DNA from: Streptococcus sp. 29896
GTDB lineage: Bacteria; Bacillota; Bacilli; Lactobacillales; Streptococcaceae
Reading direction: 5' to 3'
DNA length: 64,000 nt
Assembly (NCBI RefSeq): GCF_032594915.1
Contig: NZ_CP118733.1
Location: forward strand, 2,046,001-2,110,000
Positions 1 through 8,599 of the stretch are shown in pieces (position 1 is the stretch's first letter; every line of letters begins with the position of its first letter). A model generated the notes under the pieces. The model saw only the letters and a program-made list of their open reading frames with translations, was not told the DNA's origin and ran no database searches. The position numbers and the translations under genes are program-made.

Positions 1-484
1 TCCCACCTATGTTCAGGGCTCCAATCAACAGGTAGAACCAGCTAAGCAACTGATTCGCAACCTCTCTTGAACGCGCAAAATAGGCTAAAATCTTATGAAG
101 ATAAATCCCTGCAATGACCAGACAGAAAAATTGGAGAAGCGCTAAACCGATGCTGGTTTGAAAAAAGCTCCCCAAGTAGGTCAATAGATAAAACAGAATC
201 CCGCTAGTCCCAAAGAAATCACTGTAAGGAACTTGGCCAGCTTGCATGGCTACACCAGCATACAGATTCTGGCTTTGAAGATTAGACGCTAAAAAGGTCA
301 AAAAGGGATTGGCAACACTCAAAAGACTCAACAATAAGCTCCAAAAAAGTGGCAACCAAACTGCGACCTTGTAATCTTTGGGGTTGAAGTCCGTAGGTTC
401 TTCAACAGCACGGCTTGCCCTTTTTCTTCTTTCTGTACGTGACAAATGGCTATCTTCTGAATGAGAAGCAATGAATTCCGTCAT
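1..484 (-). CDS. Membrane protein, N-terminal part (GT-C-like)
   Basis: Only the first 161 codons lie in the window; the gene runs off the left edge. The ATG at 484 follows an AAGGAG ribosome site, and a TATAAT -10 lies about 30 bases further upstream. The first 40 residues are charged and cytoplasmic-looking. Hydrophobic segments then start near residues 46, 95 and 112. The loop GQVPYSDFFGTSG resembles the first extracytoplasmic loop of GT-C/PMT-like membrane glycosyltransferases, where an Asp near the first helix is catalytic. That assignment is inference from a short motif; it could be another polytopic protein. It lies downstream of folC on the same strand but has its own promoter. Confidence 0.6.
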   Translation of the reverse strand, partial: MTEFIASHSEDSHLSRTERRKRASRAVEEPTDFNPKDYKVAVWLPLFWSLLLSLLSVANPFLTFLASNLQSQNLYAGVAMQAGQVPYSDFFGTSGILFYLLTYLGSFFQTSIGLALLQFFCLVIAGIYLHKILAYFARSREVANQLLSWFYLLIGALNIGG

Positions 485-692
485 AGTTTTCTCCTTGCTA
501 TAATCTCAATCATTATATCAAAAAGACTGCTCCTTGTCACTCTTCTCCCTGATTTCCCTTACCAGGGCCAATTGTTCCAACTGGCGAAAGCTATACCATC
601 CCGTCACCTTTGGCTGGGACTCAGTTTGATAGGGTATTCTTGTTTCCATACTTATCTATTCGAAAAAAGGATGACATTCGCCATCCATCTTC

Positions 693-1922
693 TTATTTTT
701 TTTGATCCAAAAGCCATTTTCGAACTTCTGAGATAAAATAGAGAGAACCCGTCACAAACAGTCTGCCTTGCCCCTCTTTGAGCCAGGTTGCTAACCAACC
801 TTGGTAGTCCTCAGCCCAGGCCCCCTGCCACTGCAAATCATCTTTTTTTACAGCCCCATCATATGAAAAACTTGTTAAAACAAGCGTCACATCCGGCAAT
901 TCTCTTTCTAAACAAGCTAGCATTTCTTGAAAATCCTTGCGTTTCAAAGCCGAAAAAAGAATCGTCTGAGGCCCATCCTCCTCTTTGATAAAAGCCACTA
1001 AACTCTCAATAGCCGACAGATTATGGGCACCATCTAGATAAATTGCGGGTTCTGACACTAACAATTCCAAGCGCCCCATCCAGCTTGTCTCTGCCAAAGC
1101 TAACGCAATACATTCTCTCTTCCATTCTTTCCCCAACAAAGGCAAGAGCAAACGACTGGCCTCCACAGCAAGTGCTGCGTTCTTGCGCTGATGATCCCCC
1201 TGCAAACCAAGTTGATCCAAATGGATTTCTACACCCTCTGACCAGAATAAATCTTCATTCCAACCAAAATCACGACCAAATTGATAGACTTCCGCTTCCT
1301 TAGCGCTAGCAACTTGCAGACATACCTGCTGGGCTTCTAGCGGCAAATCACCCAGGAGGACTAGACGATGTGGTTTGATAATCCCTGCTTTTTGATAAGC
1401 AATATCTTCTATCGTCTCCCCCAACAAGTCCTGATGATCCAAACCGATTGAAGTAATCAAACTCATTAGCGGATCAATGACATTGGTCGAATCGTGCAGA
1501 CCACCAATGCCCACCTCAATCAGCGCTAGGTCCAAATCCTGGTCTTGAAAATGGAGAAACATGACCAGAACCATTACTTCAAAATATCGAAAGCCCTCAT
1601 AGACCTGCGCGACTGCTACCTCTAAATCATGCACTTGCCTAACCAATTCCCAAAATCGAGGAGTAGGAATCGGCTCTGATTGTATCAAGATACGGTCCTC
1701 GATGGTCACCATGTGGGGGGAGACAAACCGCCCCACACGGAGTCCATGGCTTTCTAGGATTTTTTGCAAGAAAGCAAGGGTCGACCCTTTTCCGTTGGTA
1801 CCAGCCACATGAACAAGTGGCACCTTCTCCTGCGGATTGCCCAAGAGTTCCAAGGCATAGCGCATCTTTTCTTCTTTAAAGCGGAAAACCTGACCTTGTT
1901 TTCCATCTAACCATTCTTTCAC
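693..1922 (-). CDS. folC: Bifunctional folylpolyglutamate/dihydrofolate synthase
   Basis: Adds glutamate to folates (and to dihydropteroate) with ATP in the cytosol. The Mur-ligase-type P-loop HVAGTNGKGST lies near residue 38, followed by the omega-loop region and the family motif SLDHQ-like ITSIGLDHQDLLG. The chosen start is the GTG at 1922 because GGAGG lies six bases before it. The reading frame stays open for 20 more codons upstream, but that extension has no ribosome site. This gives 409 residues, normal for the family. The gene lies directly downstream of the comRS locus, 60 bases after the comS stop, so read-through from comS is possible. Confidence 0.93.
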   Translation of the reverse strand: MKEWLDGKQGQVFRFKEEKMRYALELLGNPQEKVPLVHVAGTNGKGSTLAFLQKILESHGLRVGRFVSPHMVTIEDRILIQSEPIPTPRFWELVRQVHDLEVAVAQVYEGFRYFEVMVLVMFLHFQDQDLDLALIEVGIGGLHDSTNVIDPLMSLITSIGLDHQDLLGETIEDIAYQKAGIIKPHRLVLLGDLPLEAQQVCLQVASAKEAEVYQFGRDFGWNEDLFWSEGVEIHLDQLGLQGDHQRKNAALAVEASRLLLPLLGKEWKRECIALALAETSWMGRLELLVSEPAIYLDGAHNLSAIESLVAFIKEEDGPQTILFSALKRKDFQEMLACLERELPDVTLVLTSFSYDGAVKKDDLQWQGAWAEDYQGWLATWLKEGQGRLFVTGSLYFISEVRKWLLDQKK

Positions 1923-1982
1923 CTGCCACCTCCATCCTACTATACTAGCAAGTTGCGGGTAATTTTGCAAAAGAAAGGTCAA

Positions 1983-2048
1983 CTAAGAAATCCACCAATC
2001 CTTCCAATTGGTCAATACAGCTGTCAGACTAGATAAGAATACAAACAT
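1983..2048 (-). CDS. comS: ComS-like competence pheromone precursor, 21 aa
   Basis: A tiny gene: ATG at 2048, TAG at 1983, with AAAGGAG ten bases before the ATG. The peptide begins MFVFLSSLTAVL and ends NWKDWWIS. Known type II ComS of S. mutans begins MFSILTS and ends DWWSL, so both the hydrophobic start and the Trp-Trp tail match. Placement is diagnostic: immediately downstream of a comR-family gene, same strand, behind a perfect ComR box (2104-2125), a T-rich stretch and a TACACT -10 (2079-2084). In the known system ComS is exported and trimmed, and the C-terminal peptide (XIP) is re-imported by an oligopeptide transporter to activate ComR. The exact mature peptide here (for example the last 7-9 residues) is inference. 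Confidence 0.85.
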   Translation of the reverse strand: MFVFLSSLTAVLTNWKDWWIS

Positions 2049-2103
2049 GAGAAGCAAACTCCTTTTCTTTTTGCCACTAGTGTACTGTTTCCATAACAAA
2101 AAG

Positions 2104-2125
2104 AACAGGACATAAATGTCCTGTT
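2104..2125 (-). promoter_or_regulatory. ComR box in front of comS
   Basis: A dyad with two perfect 10-base arms (AACAGGACAT and ATGTCCTGTT) around a 2-base centre. It contains the published ComR core GACAT-N2-ATGTC. On the minus strand it is followed by CTTTTTGTT and a TACACT -10 at 2079-2084, the usual layout of ComR-dependent comS and comX promoters. It overlaps the last bases of comR, including its TAA stop codon. Confidence 0.9.
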
Positions 2126-3023
2126 ACTGGGTTTCCTCTTTCCAATCTTCTTCCAATTGCTCTACCAAATGCGAATTCCCAATCAACTGAGCAAAAGCAA
2201 TGGCTTCTTGATAATAATGAAAGGCTTGCTCTTCTGATTTTTCCACATGTCGGGCGTATTTCCAGCGCAACATGGACAAGATAGCTTTTTTCTGAAAATC
2301 CTGGGTGGCTTGCATGATACGATCAATCGCTTCAAATAGATCCGGCATCGGATGGTGGACATGCCAATTTCCCAAAAGACCAACAATCGCAAACAAGAGG
2401 TCTCGCAAAACAAACAAATCGGCCTTGGCCAAATGATTTTGCTGCGTCAGCAAGGTCTTAATCAGTGCCAAAAGCTGCTCTTTGGCGTTTGAATAATCTG
2501 GATGATAGCGCACATGTTCCACAAACAGTCGGATAATCAGCAAGTCATTGAGGCTAAATCGATCCTTGATCTGAATTTGATGAAAATATTCAGCAATGAT
2601 GCCATGCCCAAAATCACTGGTCTTGGTCTCGATCACATCATAGGTGGATTGGAGGGCATCCAAGGCGACCTGTTCATCCTCAGGCAAGTCATCATAGTAG
2701 TCCTCATACACCGTCTGAAGCAAGTCCGCCCGCTGTTGCAGCAAGTCTGGATGACCATAAGTCGGTGTCCGCAGCAAGTCATACTTGATTTGGAGATAGG
2801 CGGCAGGCAAGGGTTTGTAGTCAGGCATCAACTGATAGAGACTGACTCCCAAGCGCTTGGCAATACTATTCATCTTAGATAGGGTTGGCTTGGATTTTCC
2901 AGCCTCAATCCTTCCCAATTGACGGACAGAGATTTCTTTTTCATCCTCGCACAGCTGTTCCATGGTCAAGCCCTTTTCACGCCGCAATTGCCGCAAGCGT
3001 CTTCCGAATTCCTTGTCGTCCAT
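2124..3023 (-). CDS. comR: ComR-type peptide-sensing transcription regulator
   Basis: 299 residues. An N-terminal XRE helix-turn-helix (about 5-60) contains ISVRQLGRIEAGKSKPTL and IAKRLG, closely paralleling S. mutans ComR (LTVRQLIRIEKGESLPSL, IAKRLG). An alpha-helical TPR-type C-terminal domain includes FPTYRNPD-like RTPTYGHPDLL and LPEDEQVALD. Start: ATG at 3023 with GGAG seven bases upstream; a longer in-frame extension to 3107 has no ribosome site and would include the promoter. In the known family, ComR bound to XIP activates comS and comX (sigX), the master competence sigma factor. It is the only recognised comR in this window; whether the genome has another cannot be seen. Confidence 0.9.
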   Translation of the reverse strand: MDDKEFGRRLRQLRREKGLTMEQLCEDEKEISVRQLGRIEAGKSKPTLSKMNSIAKRLGVSLYQLMPDYKPLPAAYLQIKYDLLRTPTYGHPDLLQQRADLLQTVYEDYYDDLPEDEQVALDALQSTYDVIETKTSDFGHGIIAEYFHQIQIKDRFSLNDLLIIRLFVEHVRYHPDYSNAKEQLLALIKTLLTQQNHLAKADLFVLRDLLFAIVGLLGNWHVHHPMPDLFEAIDRIMQATQDFQKKAILSMLRWKYARHVEKSEEQAFHYYQEAIAFAQLIGNSHLVEQLEEDWKEETQ

Positions 3024-3054
3024 AGCACTACTCCAAAACCTTTTTCTCTTTAAT

Positions 3055-3083
3055 ATTATACTAAAGTAATCCAGTATCGACAA
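3055..3083 (-). promoter_or_regulatory. comR promoter
   Basis: On the minus strand, TTGTCG (3083-3078), a 17-base spacer and TATAAT (3060-3055), about 32 bases upstream of the comR ATG. No ComR box is seen here, so comR is probably expressed constitutively or under other control. Confidence 0.75.
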
Positions 3084-3108
3084 GATGATTTTCTGAAATT
3101 TACACAAA

Positions 3109-3132
3109 AAACGATTGCTTTCGCAACCGTTT
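3109..3132 (-). terminator. Terminator after the ireB-yqgF-DUF1292 operon
   Basis: Stem AAACG-ATTGC / GCAAC-CGTTT with one mismatch and a TTTC loop. On the minus strand it runs into TTTTTT, five bases past the DUF1292 stop. Confidence 0.75.
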
Positions 3133-3136
3133 CTGT

Positions 3137-3463
3137 TTAGCCTTCTTCTTCGATGAAACTGTTGAAAACTTCTTCAATCATATCCCACTCTGCGGTCGCA
3201 TCTTCTGGGATTGGTTGAAGATCGCCTTCCGTACCATTTTCATTTTCAATGAATGAGTAAGCTTGAATTTCAATCTCGCCGTTCTCATCTTCGTCTGCTC
3301 CAGCAGGAACAAGCAAGACATAGTTTTTACCAAATTCTTCTTGGCCATCGATAGTCAAAAGAATCTCGAACAGGGTTTCATTTCCTTGGTCGTCAACGAG
3401 GGTAATCATTTCGCGCTCGTCGTGGTTGTGATCGTGGTCATGGTCATGATGATGATGTGACAT
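3137..3463 (-). CDS. DUF1292 family protein (YrzB-like)
   Basis: 108 residues, function unknown, strongly acidic. The start [16 protein letters not shown] is a natural His/Asp-rich segment that could bind divalent metal. The body ([21 protein letters not shown]) is the DUF1292 domain. It is the last gene of the conserved firmicute operon ireB-yqgF-DUF1292, ten bases after yqgF, with AAGGAG before its ATG. The His-rich tail is typical for streptococcal members from memory and probably not a cloning artefact. Confidence 0.9.
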   Translation of the reverse strand: MSHHHHDHDHDHNHDEREMITLVDDQGNETLFEILLTIDGQEEFGKNYVLLVPAGADEDENGEIEIQAYSFIENENGTEGDLQPIPEDATAEWDMIEEVFNSFIEEEG

Positions 3464-3473
3464 GGTATTCTCC

Positions 3474-3893
3474 TTAAAATGTTCTATCTAAATAATTTTG
3501 TAAAATCAGCTGGGCAGCCAACTTATCAATAACTTTTTTGCGCTTATTGCGGCTGACATCTGCCTGTTCAATCAGCATACGCTCGGCAGCCACTGTAGTC
3601 AAACGTTCATCCTGGTAATCAACTGGGAGTTGAAACTCCTTTTCAACCAAGGAACCGTAGGCTTGACTGGCCTCCACTCGGGGACCACTTGTATTGTTCA
3701 TGTTCTTGGGCAAGCCAATAACAAATTTTTCTACCTTGTATTGTTCAACCAGCTCACGCAGTCTGTCCAATCCAAAGACACCCTTTTCTTCATCGATTGC
3801 GATGATTTCCAGACCTTGGGCGGTAAATCCAAGTGGGTCTGAAATGGCAACACCAACTGTCTTTGAACCGACATCTAATCCCATAATCCTCAT
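3474..3893 (-). CDS. yqgF: Holliday junction resolvase-like/pre-16S rRNA nuclease YqgF
   Basis: 139 residues, RNase H-like fold. The family start [19 protein letters not shown] carries the first catalytic Asp (residue 7); [14 protein letters not shown] and a C-terminal [16 protein letters not shown] complete the domain. Known roles are 5' maturation of 16S rRNA and a proposed Holliday junction activity (also called ruvX). Its first base overlaps the stop codon of ireB, implying translational coupling in a three-gene operon. Confidence 0.93.
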   Translation of the reverse strand: MRIMGLDVGSKTVGVAISDPLGFTAQGLEIIAIDEEKGVFGLDRLRELVEQYKVEKFVIGLPKNMNNTSGPRVEASQAYGSLVEKEFQLPVDYQDERLTTVAAERMLIEQADVSRNKRKKVIDKLAAQLILQNYLDRTF

Positions 3894-4159
3894 TAGAGGT
3901 CAATCCCGTTGTTCTTCAAGTAGAAGCGAACCAATTCTTCTACGATTTCATCGCGCTCATACTTACGGATTTGATTACGAGCGTCATTGTAGCGTGGTAT
4001 GTAAGCTGGGTCTCCACTCAATACATAGCCAACAATCTGGTTGATTGGATTATACCCTTTCTCGTCTAACGAGCGATACACATTGGTCAAGGTTTCACTG
4101 ATTTCTTGTTTATTGGTATCATCTAAACGGAAACGGACAGTTTCTTCTGTAAATCCCAT
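3893..4159 (-). CDS. ireB: IreB family regulatory phosphoprotein
   Basis: 88 residues, the usual length (UPF0297/DUF965). Recognised by [35 protein letters not shown] and [13 protein letters not shown]. In enterococci IreB is phosphorylated by the Ser/Thr kinase IreK and modulates cephalosporin resistance. The chosen ATG at 4159 has AAGAAGG seven bases upstream; a GTG six bases earlier is too close to the ribosome site. First gene of the ireB-yqgF-DUF1292 operon; TATAAT elements lie just upstream. Confidence 0.93.
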   Translation of the reverse strand: MGFTEETVRFRLDDTNKQEISETLTNVYRSLDEKGYNPINQIVGYVLSGDPAYIPRYNDARNQIRKYERDEIVEELVRFYLKNNGIDL

Positions 4160-4237
4160 ACACACACCTTCTTTCTTCTTTATTATATTCTATTCATTAT
4201 AGCATAAAAGCGCTTAAAACTCAATAAGAACGCAGAA

Positions 4238-4262
4238 AAGAACCCTTTAAAACAGAGTTCTT
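4238..4262 (-). terminator. Terminator after spx
   Basis: Inverted repeat AAGAACCC / GAGTTCTT with a 9-base loop. On the minus strand it is followed by TTCTTTTC, eleven bases past the spx stop. Confidence 0.6.
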
Positions 4263-4272
4263 TCCATCCATC

Positions 4273-4671
4273 TTATAGAGCTGCCCGCATTCTTGCCTGG
4301 GCGTTTTCAACATTCCGAACAGAGCGAGGAAGAAAAGCGCGAATATCGTCTTCTTTATAACCAACCTGCAGGCGTTTCTCGTCAATTAAGATTGGACTTT
4401 TTAAGATACGCGGATTTTCAGTAATCAAATCAATCACTTCACTGACGCTCAATTCTTCAATATCGCATTCCAAACTTTTGGCATAGCGGTTTTTTGAAGA
4501 AACGATTGAAGCAATCCCATTTTCTGTTTTTGTTAAGATATTCAAAATTTCTTCCTTGGTAATGGATTCCTTACCGAGGTTGTGCTCATTATAAGATAGC
4601 TGGTGAGCATTCAGCCAATTTTTTGCTTTTTTGCAACTTGTACAACTAGAAACAGTATAAATTTTAATCAT
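4273..4671 (-). CDS. spx: Spx family RNA polymerase-binding regulator
   Basis: 132 residues, ArsC/Spx thioredoxin-like fold. The redox switch CTSC is at residues 10-13; the C-terminal half has ILKSPILIDEKRLQVGY. Spx binds the alpha subunit of RNA polymerase, blocking some activators and turning on thiol-stress genes; streptococci usually have two copies (SpxA1, SpxA2) and which one this is cannot be decided here. It has its own upstream region and terminator, downstream of recA on the same strand. Confidence 0.92.
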   Translation of the reverse strand: MIKIYTVSSCTSCKKAKNWLNAHQLSYNEHNLGKESITKEEILNILTKTENGIASIVSSKNRYAKSLECDIEELSVSEVIDLITENPRILKSPILIDEKRLQVGYKEDDIRAFLPRSVRNVENAQARMRAAL

Positions 4672-4847
4672 GTAGGCACTCCTTTGCTACATCGTCCTAT
4701 ACACATTATAGCCCATTATACCACATTCTAACTCAGTCTGAAGACCTATTTTTCGATTTCTTTAGATTTTTTAGGAGAATTTCCCCTTTTTCAACCGTTT
4801 TCCTAAAAAATGAGAGAAAAAAGTTTAGGTTTCCCCAAACTTCTTCC

Positions 4848-5993
4848 TTAATCTTCCAATTCGATGCCGCCATCCAAGTCCAAAACAACATCTTCAACGC
4901 TGTCGATAGCTGGAGCAGCTTCTTCTTGAACTTCCGCTTGGTCATCTTCAATCAAGCCATAATGCACACGAATCTTGCGATCAATTTCTTCAAAAATAGC
5001 TGGATTTTCTGCCAAGAACTTCTTAGCATTTTCAGAACCTTGACCAATCTTATCACCGTTGTAAGAGTACCAAGCTCCTGCTTTCTGAATGATGCCAAGA
5101 TTGCTACCGATTTCAATTAATTCACCAGTTTGTGAAATCCCCTGACCGTACATAATTTCCACGACAGCTTCCTTAAATGGAGGAGCTACCTTGTTCTTCA
5201 CAATCTTAACCTTGGTTTCTTTACCGACGTTTTGATCTTTCTGGTCACCAGTACCCTTGATTTGTGTATTACCACGAACATCCATACGAACTGATGCATA
5301 GAATTTCAGCGCACGGCCACCAGGTGTTGTTTCAGGGTTACCAAACATAACACCCACTTTTTCACGCAACTGGTTGATAAAGATTGCAATGGTTTTGGTT
5401 TTGTTAATAGAAGCCGATAACTTACGCATAGCCTGACTCATCATCCGAGCCTGCAAACCAACGTGACTATCACCAATATCACCATCGATTTCTGCACGTG
5501 GGACTAGGGCAGCAACAGAGTCCACAACAACCAAGTCAACTGCACCAGAGTCGATCAGCTTTCCTGCGATTTCAAGACCTTGCTCACCAGAGTCTGGCTG
5601 TGACAAGAGCAACTCGTCAATGTTGACACCAAGAGCTGCCGCATAAGCTGGATCCAAGGCATGCTCCGCATCGATAAAAGCAGCAATTCCACCTTCTTTT
5701 TGCGCCTGTGCAACCGCATGAAGAGCAACGGTTGTTTTACCTGATGACTCAGGGCCATAAATTTCAATGATACGGCCTTTAGGATAACCACCAGCACCCA
5801 AGGCAATATCAATGGACAAGCTACCTGAACTCATGACTTGCACTTTTTGCTCAGCCCGCTCACCAAGGCGCATAATGGCACCTTTACCAAAATCCTTTTC
5901 AATTGTTTTTAAGGCATCATCGAGCGCTTTTTTACGCTCATCACCAAATTTTTTCGTAATATCTTCTAATTTTTTACCAGGTTTTTTTGCCAT
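4848..5993 (-). CDS. recA: Recombinase RecA
   Basis: 381 residues. The Walker A motif GPESSGKTT is near residue 66, followed by the core ATPase ([34 protein letters not shown]). The C-terminal tail is acidic (ending DGGIELED). The start is the ATG at 5993 preceded by GAGGAG with a six-base gap; a 25-codon upstream extension is open but has no such site. RecA forms filaments on single-stranded DNA for recombination, SOS-type signalling and uptake of transforming DNA. It follows cinA by 49 bases, the late-competence cinA-recA operon of streptococci. Confidence 0.97.
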   Translation of the reverse strand: MAKKPGKKLEDITKKFGDERKKALDDALKTIEKDFGKGAIMRLGERAEQKVQVMSSGSLSIDIALGAGGYPKGRIIEIYGPESSGKTTVALHAVAQAQKEGGIAAFIDAEHALDPAYAAALGVNIDELLLSQPDSGEQGLEIAGKLIDSGAVDLVVVDSVAALVPRAEIDGDIGDSHVGLQARMMSQAMRKLSASINKTKTIAIFINQLREKVGVMFGNPETTPGGRALKFYASVRMDVRGNTQIKGTGDQKDQNVGKETKVKIVKNKVAPPFKEAVVEIMYGQGISQTGELIEIGSNLGIIQKAGAWYSYNGDKIGQGSENAKKFLAENPAIFEEIDRKIRVHYGLIEDDQAEVQEEAAPAIDSVEDVVLDLDGGIELED

Positions 5994-6042
5994 TTCTTTC
6001 TCCTCTTTTGTAGTCAATCCATTATAGCAAAGTTTTACTGTT

Positions 6043-7224
6043 TCACAAAGTTTTTCGTACGAAATCAAGAGCCTGCATCACCGCCAATTGACGAATGTGA
6101 CTCCAGGAATACCCTCCCAGGTCCACCTCCATTTGGGCAATCCCAGAGGTACTTGCCAGAGCAAGACAAACCTTGGCAAGGACGTTGTCCTCTGTCGATT
6201 CTGGCTTGATAAGCACCGACACAGACAACCCCAAATCCGCTTGCAAATCCTGCCGAATGCGACCAGCTTCTTCCCAGCACCTGCCCGAACCCGTTCCCTG
6301 CTGACCGATGACTTTCCCACCGCTAAAATAAGCCTGATTTTCCAGAGCCAGGCTCAATTCAGCCTGCAAGAGGCCACCTGTACCCTGCTCCACGATGGCT
6401 ATGCTTTCTTGTTTCGCCACCAACCGAACCGCTACCGTTTGTACCAGGCTATTTTCTTCACCGTAGGCATAGAAGTAATCTGCCAGTTTGTCACGTTGCA
6501 AGATTTCTTCTTCCAACTGATTCAGACGTTGATCTGCAACTTCTTGGCTAGTTGCCTTGGTAGATAATCGAAGCGTGACCTCTCCCACTTTTGCATACGG
6601 AGCAAGAGTCGGGTCTGTTTGCTTGTCAATCAAATCTGCTAAAACAGTCACCAACTGACTTTCCCCTATTCCAAAAAAGCGTAGGACACGAGAGTATAGT
6701 TGTTGACTTGACTGAATAAGCAAGGGCTGTAAACTTCTTGTAAACATAGCCTTAAGTTCGCTAGGCGGACCAGGTAAGACAACATAGGACACCCCATCTT
6801 GCTCAATCATGCCTCCAACTGCCAAACCAGTTGGATTTTGCAAGGCAAAGCTTCCCTCAACAATCTGTGCCTGACGTTCATTGTTAGGCGTACGGACACG
6901 ACCTGGCCGACTGGCAAAAAAGCGGTCTAATTTTGCCATAGCCTCATCATCAAAAACCAAGTTTCTACCTAAGAAGGCCGCCAAGGTCTGCTTGGTCAAG
7001 TCGTCTTCCGTTGGCCCCAGACCTCCACACAAGATAACCAAATCACTGCGTTGGCTAGCCACCTCCAGAACAGACAAAAGCCTGTTTGCATTATCCCCCA
7101 CAGCTGTGTGGAAGTAAACATCAATTCCCAGCTCTGCACATTTCTCCGAAAGAAACTGGGCGTTTGTATTAACGATTTGACCTGTCAAAATCTCTGTCCC
7201 AACCGCGATTAGTTCTGCTTTCAT
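6043..7224 (-). CDS. cinA: CinA-like protein with degenerate C-terminal domain
   Basis: 393 residues, about 20-25 shorter than usual for the family. The N-terminal half is a normal MoCF-like domain ([35 protein letters not shown]). The C-terminal half, normally an NMN amidohydrolase (PncC-like), looks eroded: the usual AESLTGG is VEQGTGG, and the segment between it and the end is shortened ([15 protein letters not shown]). Loss of deamidase activity is therefore likely. In naturally competent streptococci CinA is made during competence with RecA. A com-box-like site lies 42 bases upstream of the ATG; AGGAGG precedes the start. Confidence 0.92.
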   Translation of the reverse strand: MKAELIAVGTEILTGQIVNTNAQFLSEKCAELGIDVYFHTAVGDNANRLLSVLEVASQRSDLVILCGGLGPTEDDLTKQTLAAFLGRNLVFDDEAMAKLDRFFASRPGRVRTPNNERQAQIVEGSFALQNPTGLAVGGMIEQDGVSYVVLPGPPSELKAMFTRSLQPLLIQSSQQLYSRVLRFFGIGESQLVTVLADLIDKQTDPTLAPYAKVGEVTLRLSTKATSQEVADQRLNQLEEEILQRDKLADYFYAYGEENSLVQTVAVRLVAKQESIAIVEQGTGGLLQAELSLALENQAYFSGGKVIGQQGTGSGRCWEEAGRIRQDLQADLGLSVSVLIKPESTEDNVLAKVCLALASTSGIAQMEVDLGGYSWSHIRQLAVMQALDFVRKTL

Positions 7225-7265
7225 ATTCCTCCTCTGATAAAGATACAGTTACCTGCTCATTTATT

Positions 7266-7273
7266 CATTCGTA
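7266..7273 (-). promoter_or_regulatory. Com-box (cin-box) of the cinA-recA operon
   Basis: On the minus strand TACGAATG, one mismatch from the SigX (ComX) late-competence consensus TACGAATA, 42 bases before the cinA ATG. It links cinA-recA to the ComRS locus at 1983-3023. Confidence 0.75.
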
Positions 7274-7383
7274 AATCCGTCACAATCTGGTTCATTGTAT
7301 CATAAAATGTCAAAAATCTCTTGAATTTTCAAGAGATTTTGATAAATTATAGAGTTTATTTCATCGATTCCAGCCTATCCCTT

Positions 7384-7569
7384 TCATCGATGAAAACGAG
7401 TGAGGTAAACAAAGGTTATCGCGATAATGAGAACGAGACAGTGCATGGCATACACGACTGAATACTCCGAAGCATAATTTACACCTGTCATACCTAGCCA
7501 CTCATAAACTAGGGTAGGTACCAGCAGATAGGCTAAAACAAATGGAAATTTTTTCTTGAACCAGTTCAT
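7384..7569 (-). CDS. Small two-helix membrane protein
   Basis: 61 residues beginning MNWFKKKFPF. Two hydrophobic stretches (FVLAYLLVPTLVYEWLG and a second ending LIIAITFVYLT) suggest a hairpin in the membrane with a basic C-terminus. Start: ATG at 7569 behind GAGGTG; a GTG nine bases earlier is part of that ribosome site. Not recognised as a named family. It lies alone between cinA and an rgg remnant. Confidence 0.6.
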   Translation of the reverse strand: MNWFKKKFPFVLAYLLVPTLVYEWLGMTGVNYASEYSVVYAMHCLVLIIAITFVYLTRFHR

Positions 7570-7657
7570 AAATTTCACCTCTTTTTTATATATTATTATA
7601 CAATAGAACTGTAGTGATTAGTAAATTTGTACACTTTATTCACATTTTGGAGGCATT

Positions 7658-7940
7658 ATGCGTTGGGATTTTGGAAGTATTTATAAAATGATTAGAGAGT
7701 CCAAGGGACTGACACAGGAACAAGTCTGTGGAAATGTTCTTTCACGGACAACTCTTGCTAAAATTGAGAACAATCAATCCATGCCTAAGTTTGAAAATAT
7801 GATTTTCTTCCATTCGACTGGGAATCTGTCAGAACAATCAGGAATTAATTGATTAAGGATTGACAATTCTTGAATTAACTCAGGAAGAAACTTTATTAGA
7901 AACCATGCGTATCGAGTTGGAAAAATTCTACAAAAAATGA
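7658..7940 (+). pseudogene. Remnant of an Rgg/MutR-type regulator
   Basis: The ATG at 7658 has GGAGG just upstream and opens an XRE helix-turn-helix (FGSIYKMIRESKGLTQEQV, LSRTTLAKIENNQSMPKFENMIFF) typical of Rgg/MutR proteins. After about 51 codons the frame leaves the family pattern and stops at 7852. Another frame then gives LTILELTQEETLLETMRIELEKFYKK-stop style sequence ending at 7940, which looks like the C-terminus of the same family. So the gene has lost its central peptide-binding domain by internal deletion and frame change. The short ORF could still make an isolated DNA-binding domain. Confidence 0.7.
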
Positions 7941-7960
7941 GCTGGATTATTCCGCTCATT

Positions 7961-8512
7961 TTATTGATATTGGCAATTTACCTCATGCTCATTCAGTAAA
8001 CCCGCCGCTTGTAAATAGGAATAAACACAGACAGGACCGACAAATTTGAAGCCTCGTTTTTTCAAATCTTTGGACAGGCGTTCGGATAGGTCACTCTTTG
8101 TCGGTAGCTCTCGGAAGGACTTGACAGGGTTGTCAATCGGTGTAAAGTCAACCCAAGACCAGATATAGTGTTCAAAAGTCCCAAACTCCTCCTGTACTCG
8201 AAGAAAGGCCTGAGCATTGGCACGGGTCGCATACAGCTTGGCCTTATGGCGAATAATATCTGGGTTAGCCAGAAGTCTATCCAACTCGCTGTCTATCATA
8301 GCTGCCACCTTTTGAACATCGTAGTTGAAAAAGGCAGAGCGGAAAGCCTGGCGTTTGTTGAGGACAATTTCCCAGGAAAGTCCAGCTTGGTAGGACTCCA
8401 AGCAGAGCAACTCAAATAGAGCCTGCTCATCATGTAGCGGCTTGCCCCATTCTTCATCATGGTAAGCAATATAGAGTGGATTGTTGGGATTGACCCAAGC
8501 ACAACGGGACAT
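7961..8512 (-). CDS. tag: DNA-3-methyladenine glycosylase I
   Basis: 183 residues. Removes 3-methyladenine from alkylated DNA. The four zinc-snap ligands are visible: Cys4 (MSRC), His18 (AYHDEEW), His176 and Cys180 (EHEVNC). The DNA-glycosylase core has LFELLCLESYQAGLSWEIVLNKR and a catalytic-pocket Glu. The start is the ATG at 8512, behind AAAGGAG; the frame extends 48 codons further but into repeat-like DNA with no ribosome site. It is in the repair cluster mutL-ruvA-tag-cinA-recA, separated from ruvA by a repeat-rich gap. Confidence 0.93.
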   Translation of the reverse strand: MSRCAWVNPNNPLYIAYHDEEWGKPLHDEQALFELLCLESYQAGLSWEIVLNKRQAFRSAFFNYDVQKVAAMIDSELDRLLANPDIIRHKAKLYATRANAQAFLRVQEEFGTFEHYIWSWVDFTPIDNPVKSFRELPTKSDLSERLSKDLKKRGFKFVGPVCVYSYLQAAGLLNEHEVNCQYQ

Positions 8513-8599
8513 AATATCTCCTTTTTGTAAGAAAAACTGAGATGCTAGATCAAAAACAACTGGACACTTGCTAAAAGTTGCAGTAAAAACAAAGAGAGT

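Noticed and set aside
461..736. Plus-strand ORF of 91 codons
   Set aside because: Overlaps the start of the left-edge gene and the end of folC on the opposite strand; no ribosome site or family signal.
3137..3463. His-rich N-terminus of the DUF1292 protein as a possible vector tag
   Set aside because: The [13 protein letters not shown] run is interspersed with Asp and lies in a native operon; it is a natural feature.
4848..6068. Longer recA reading from 6068
   Set aside because: The extra 25 codons overlap the cinA stop codon and have no ribosome site; GAGGAG marks the ATG at 5993.
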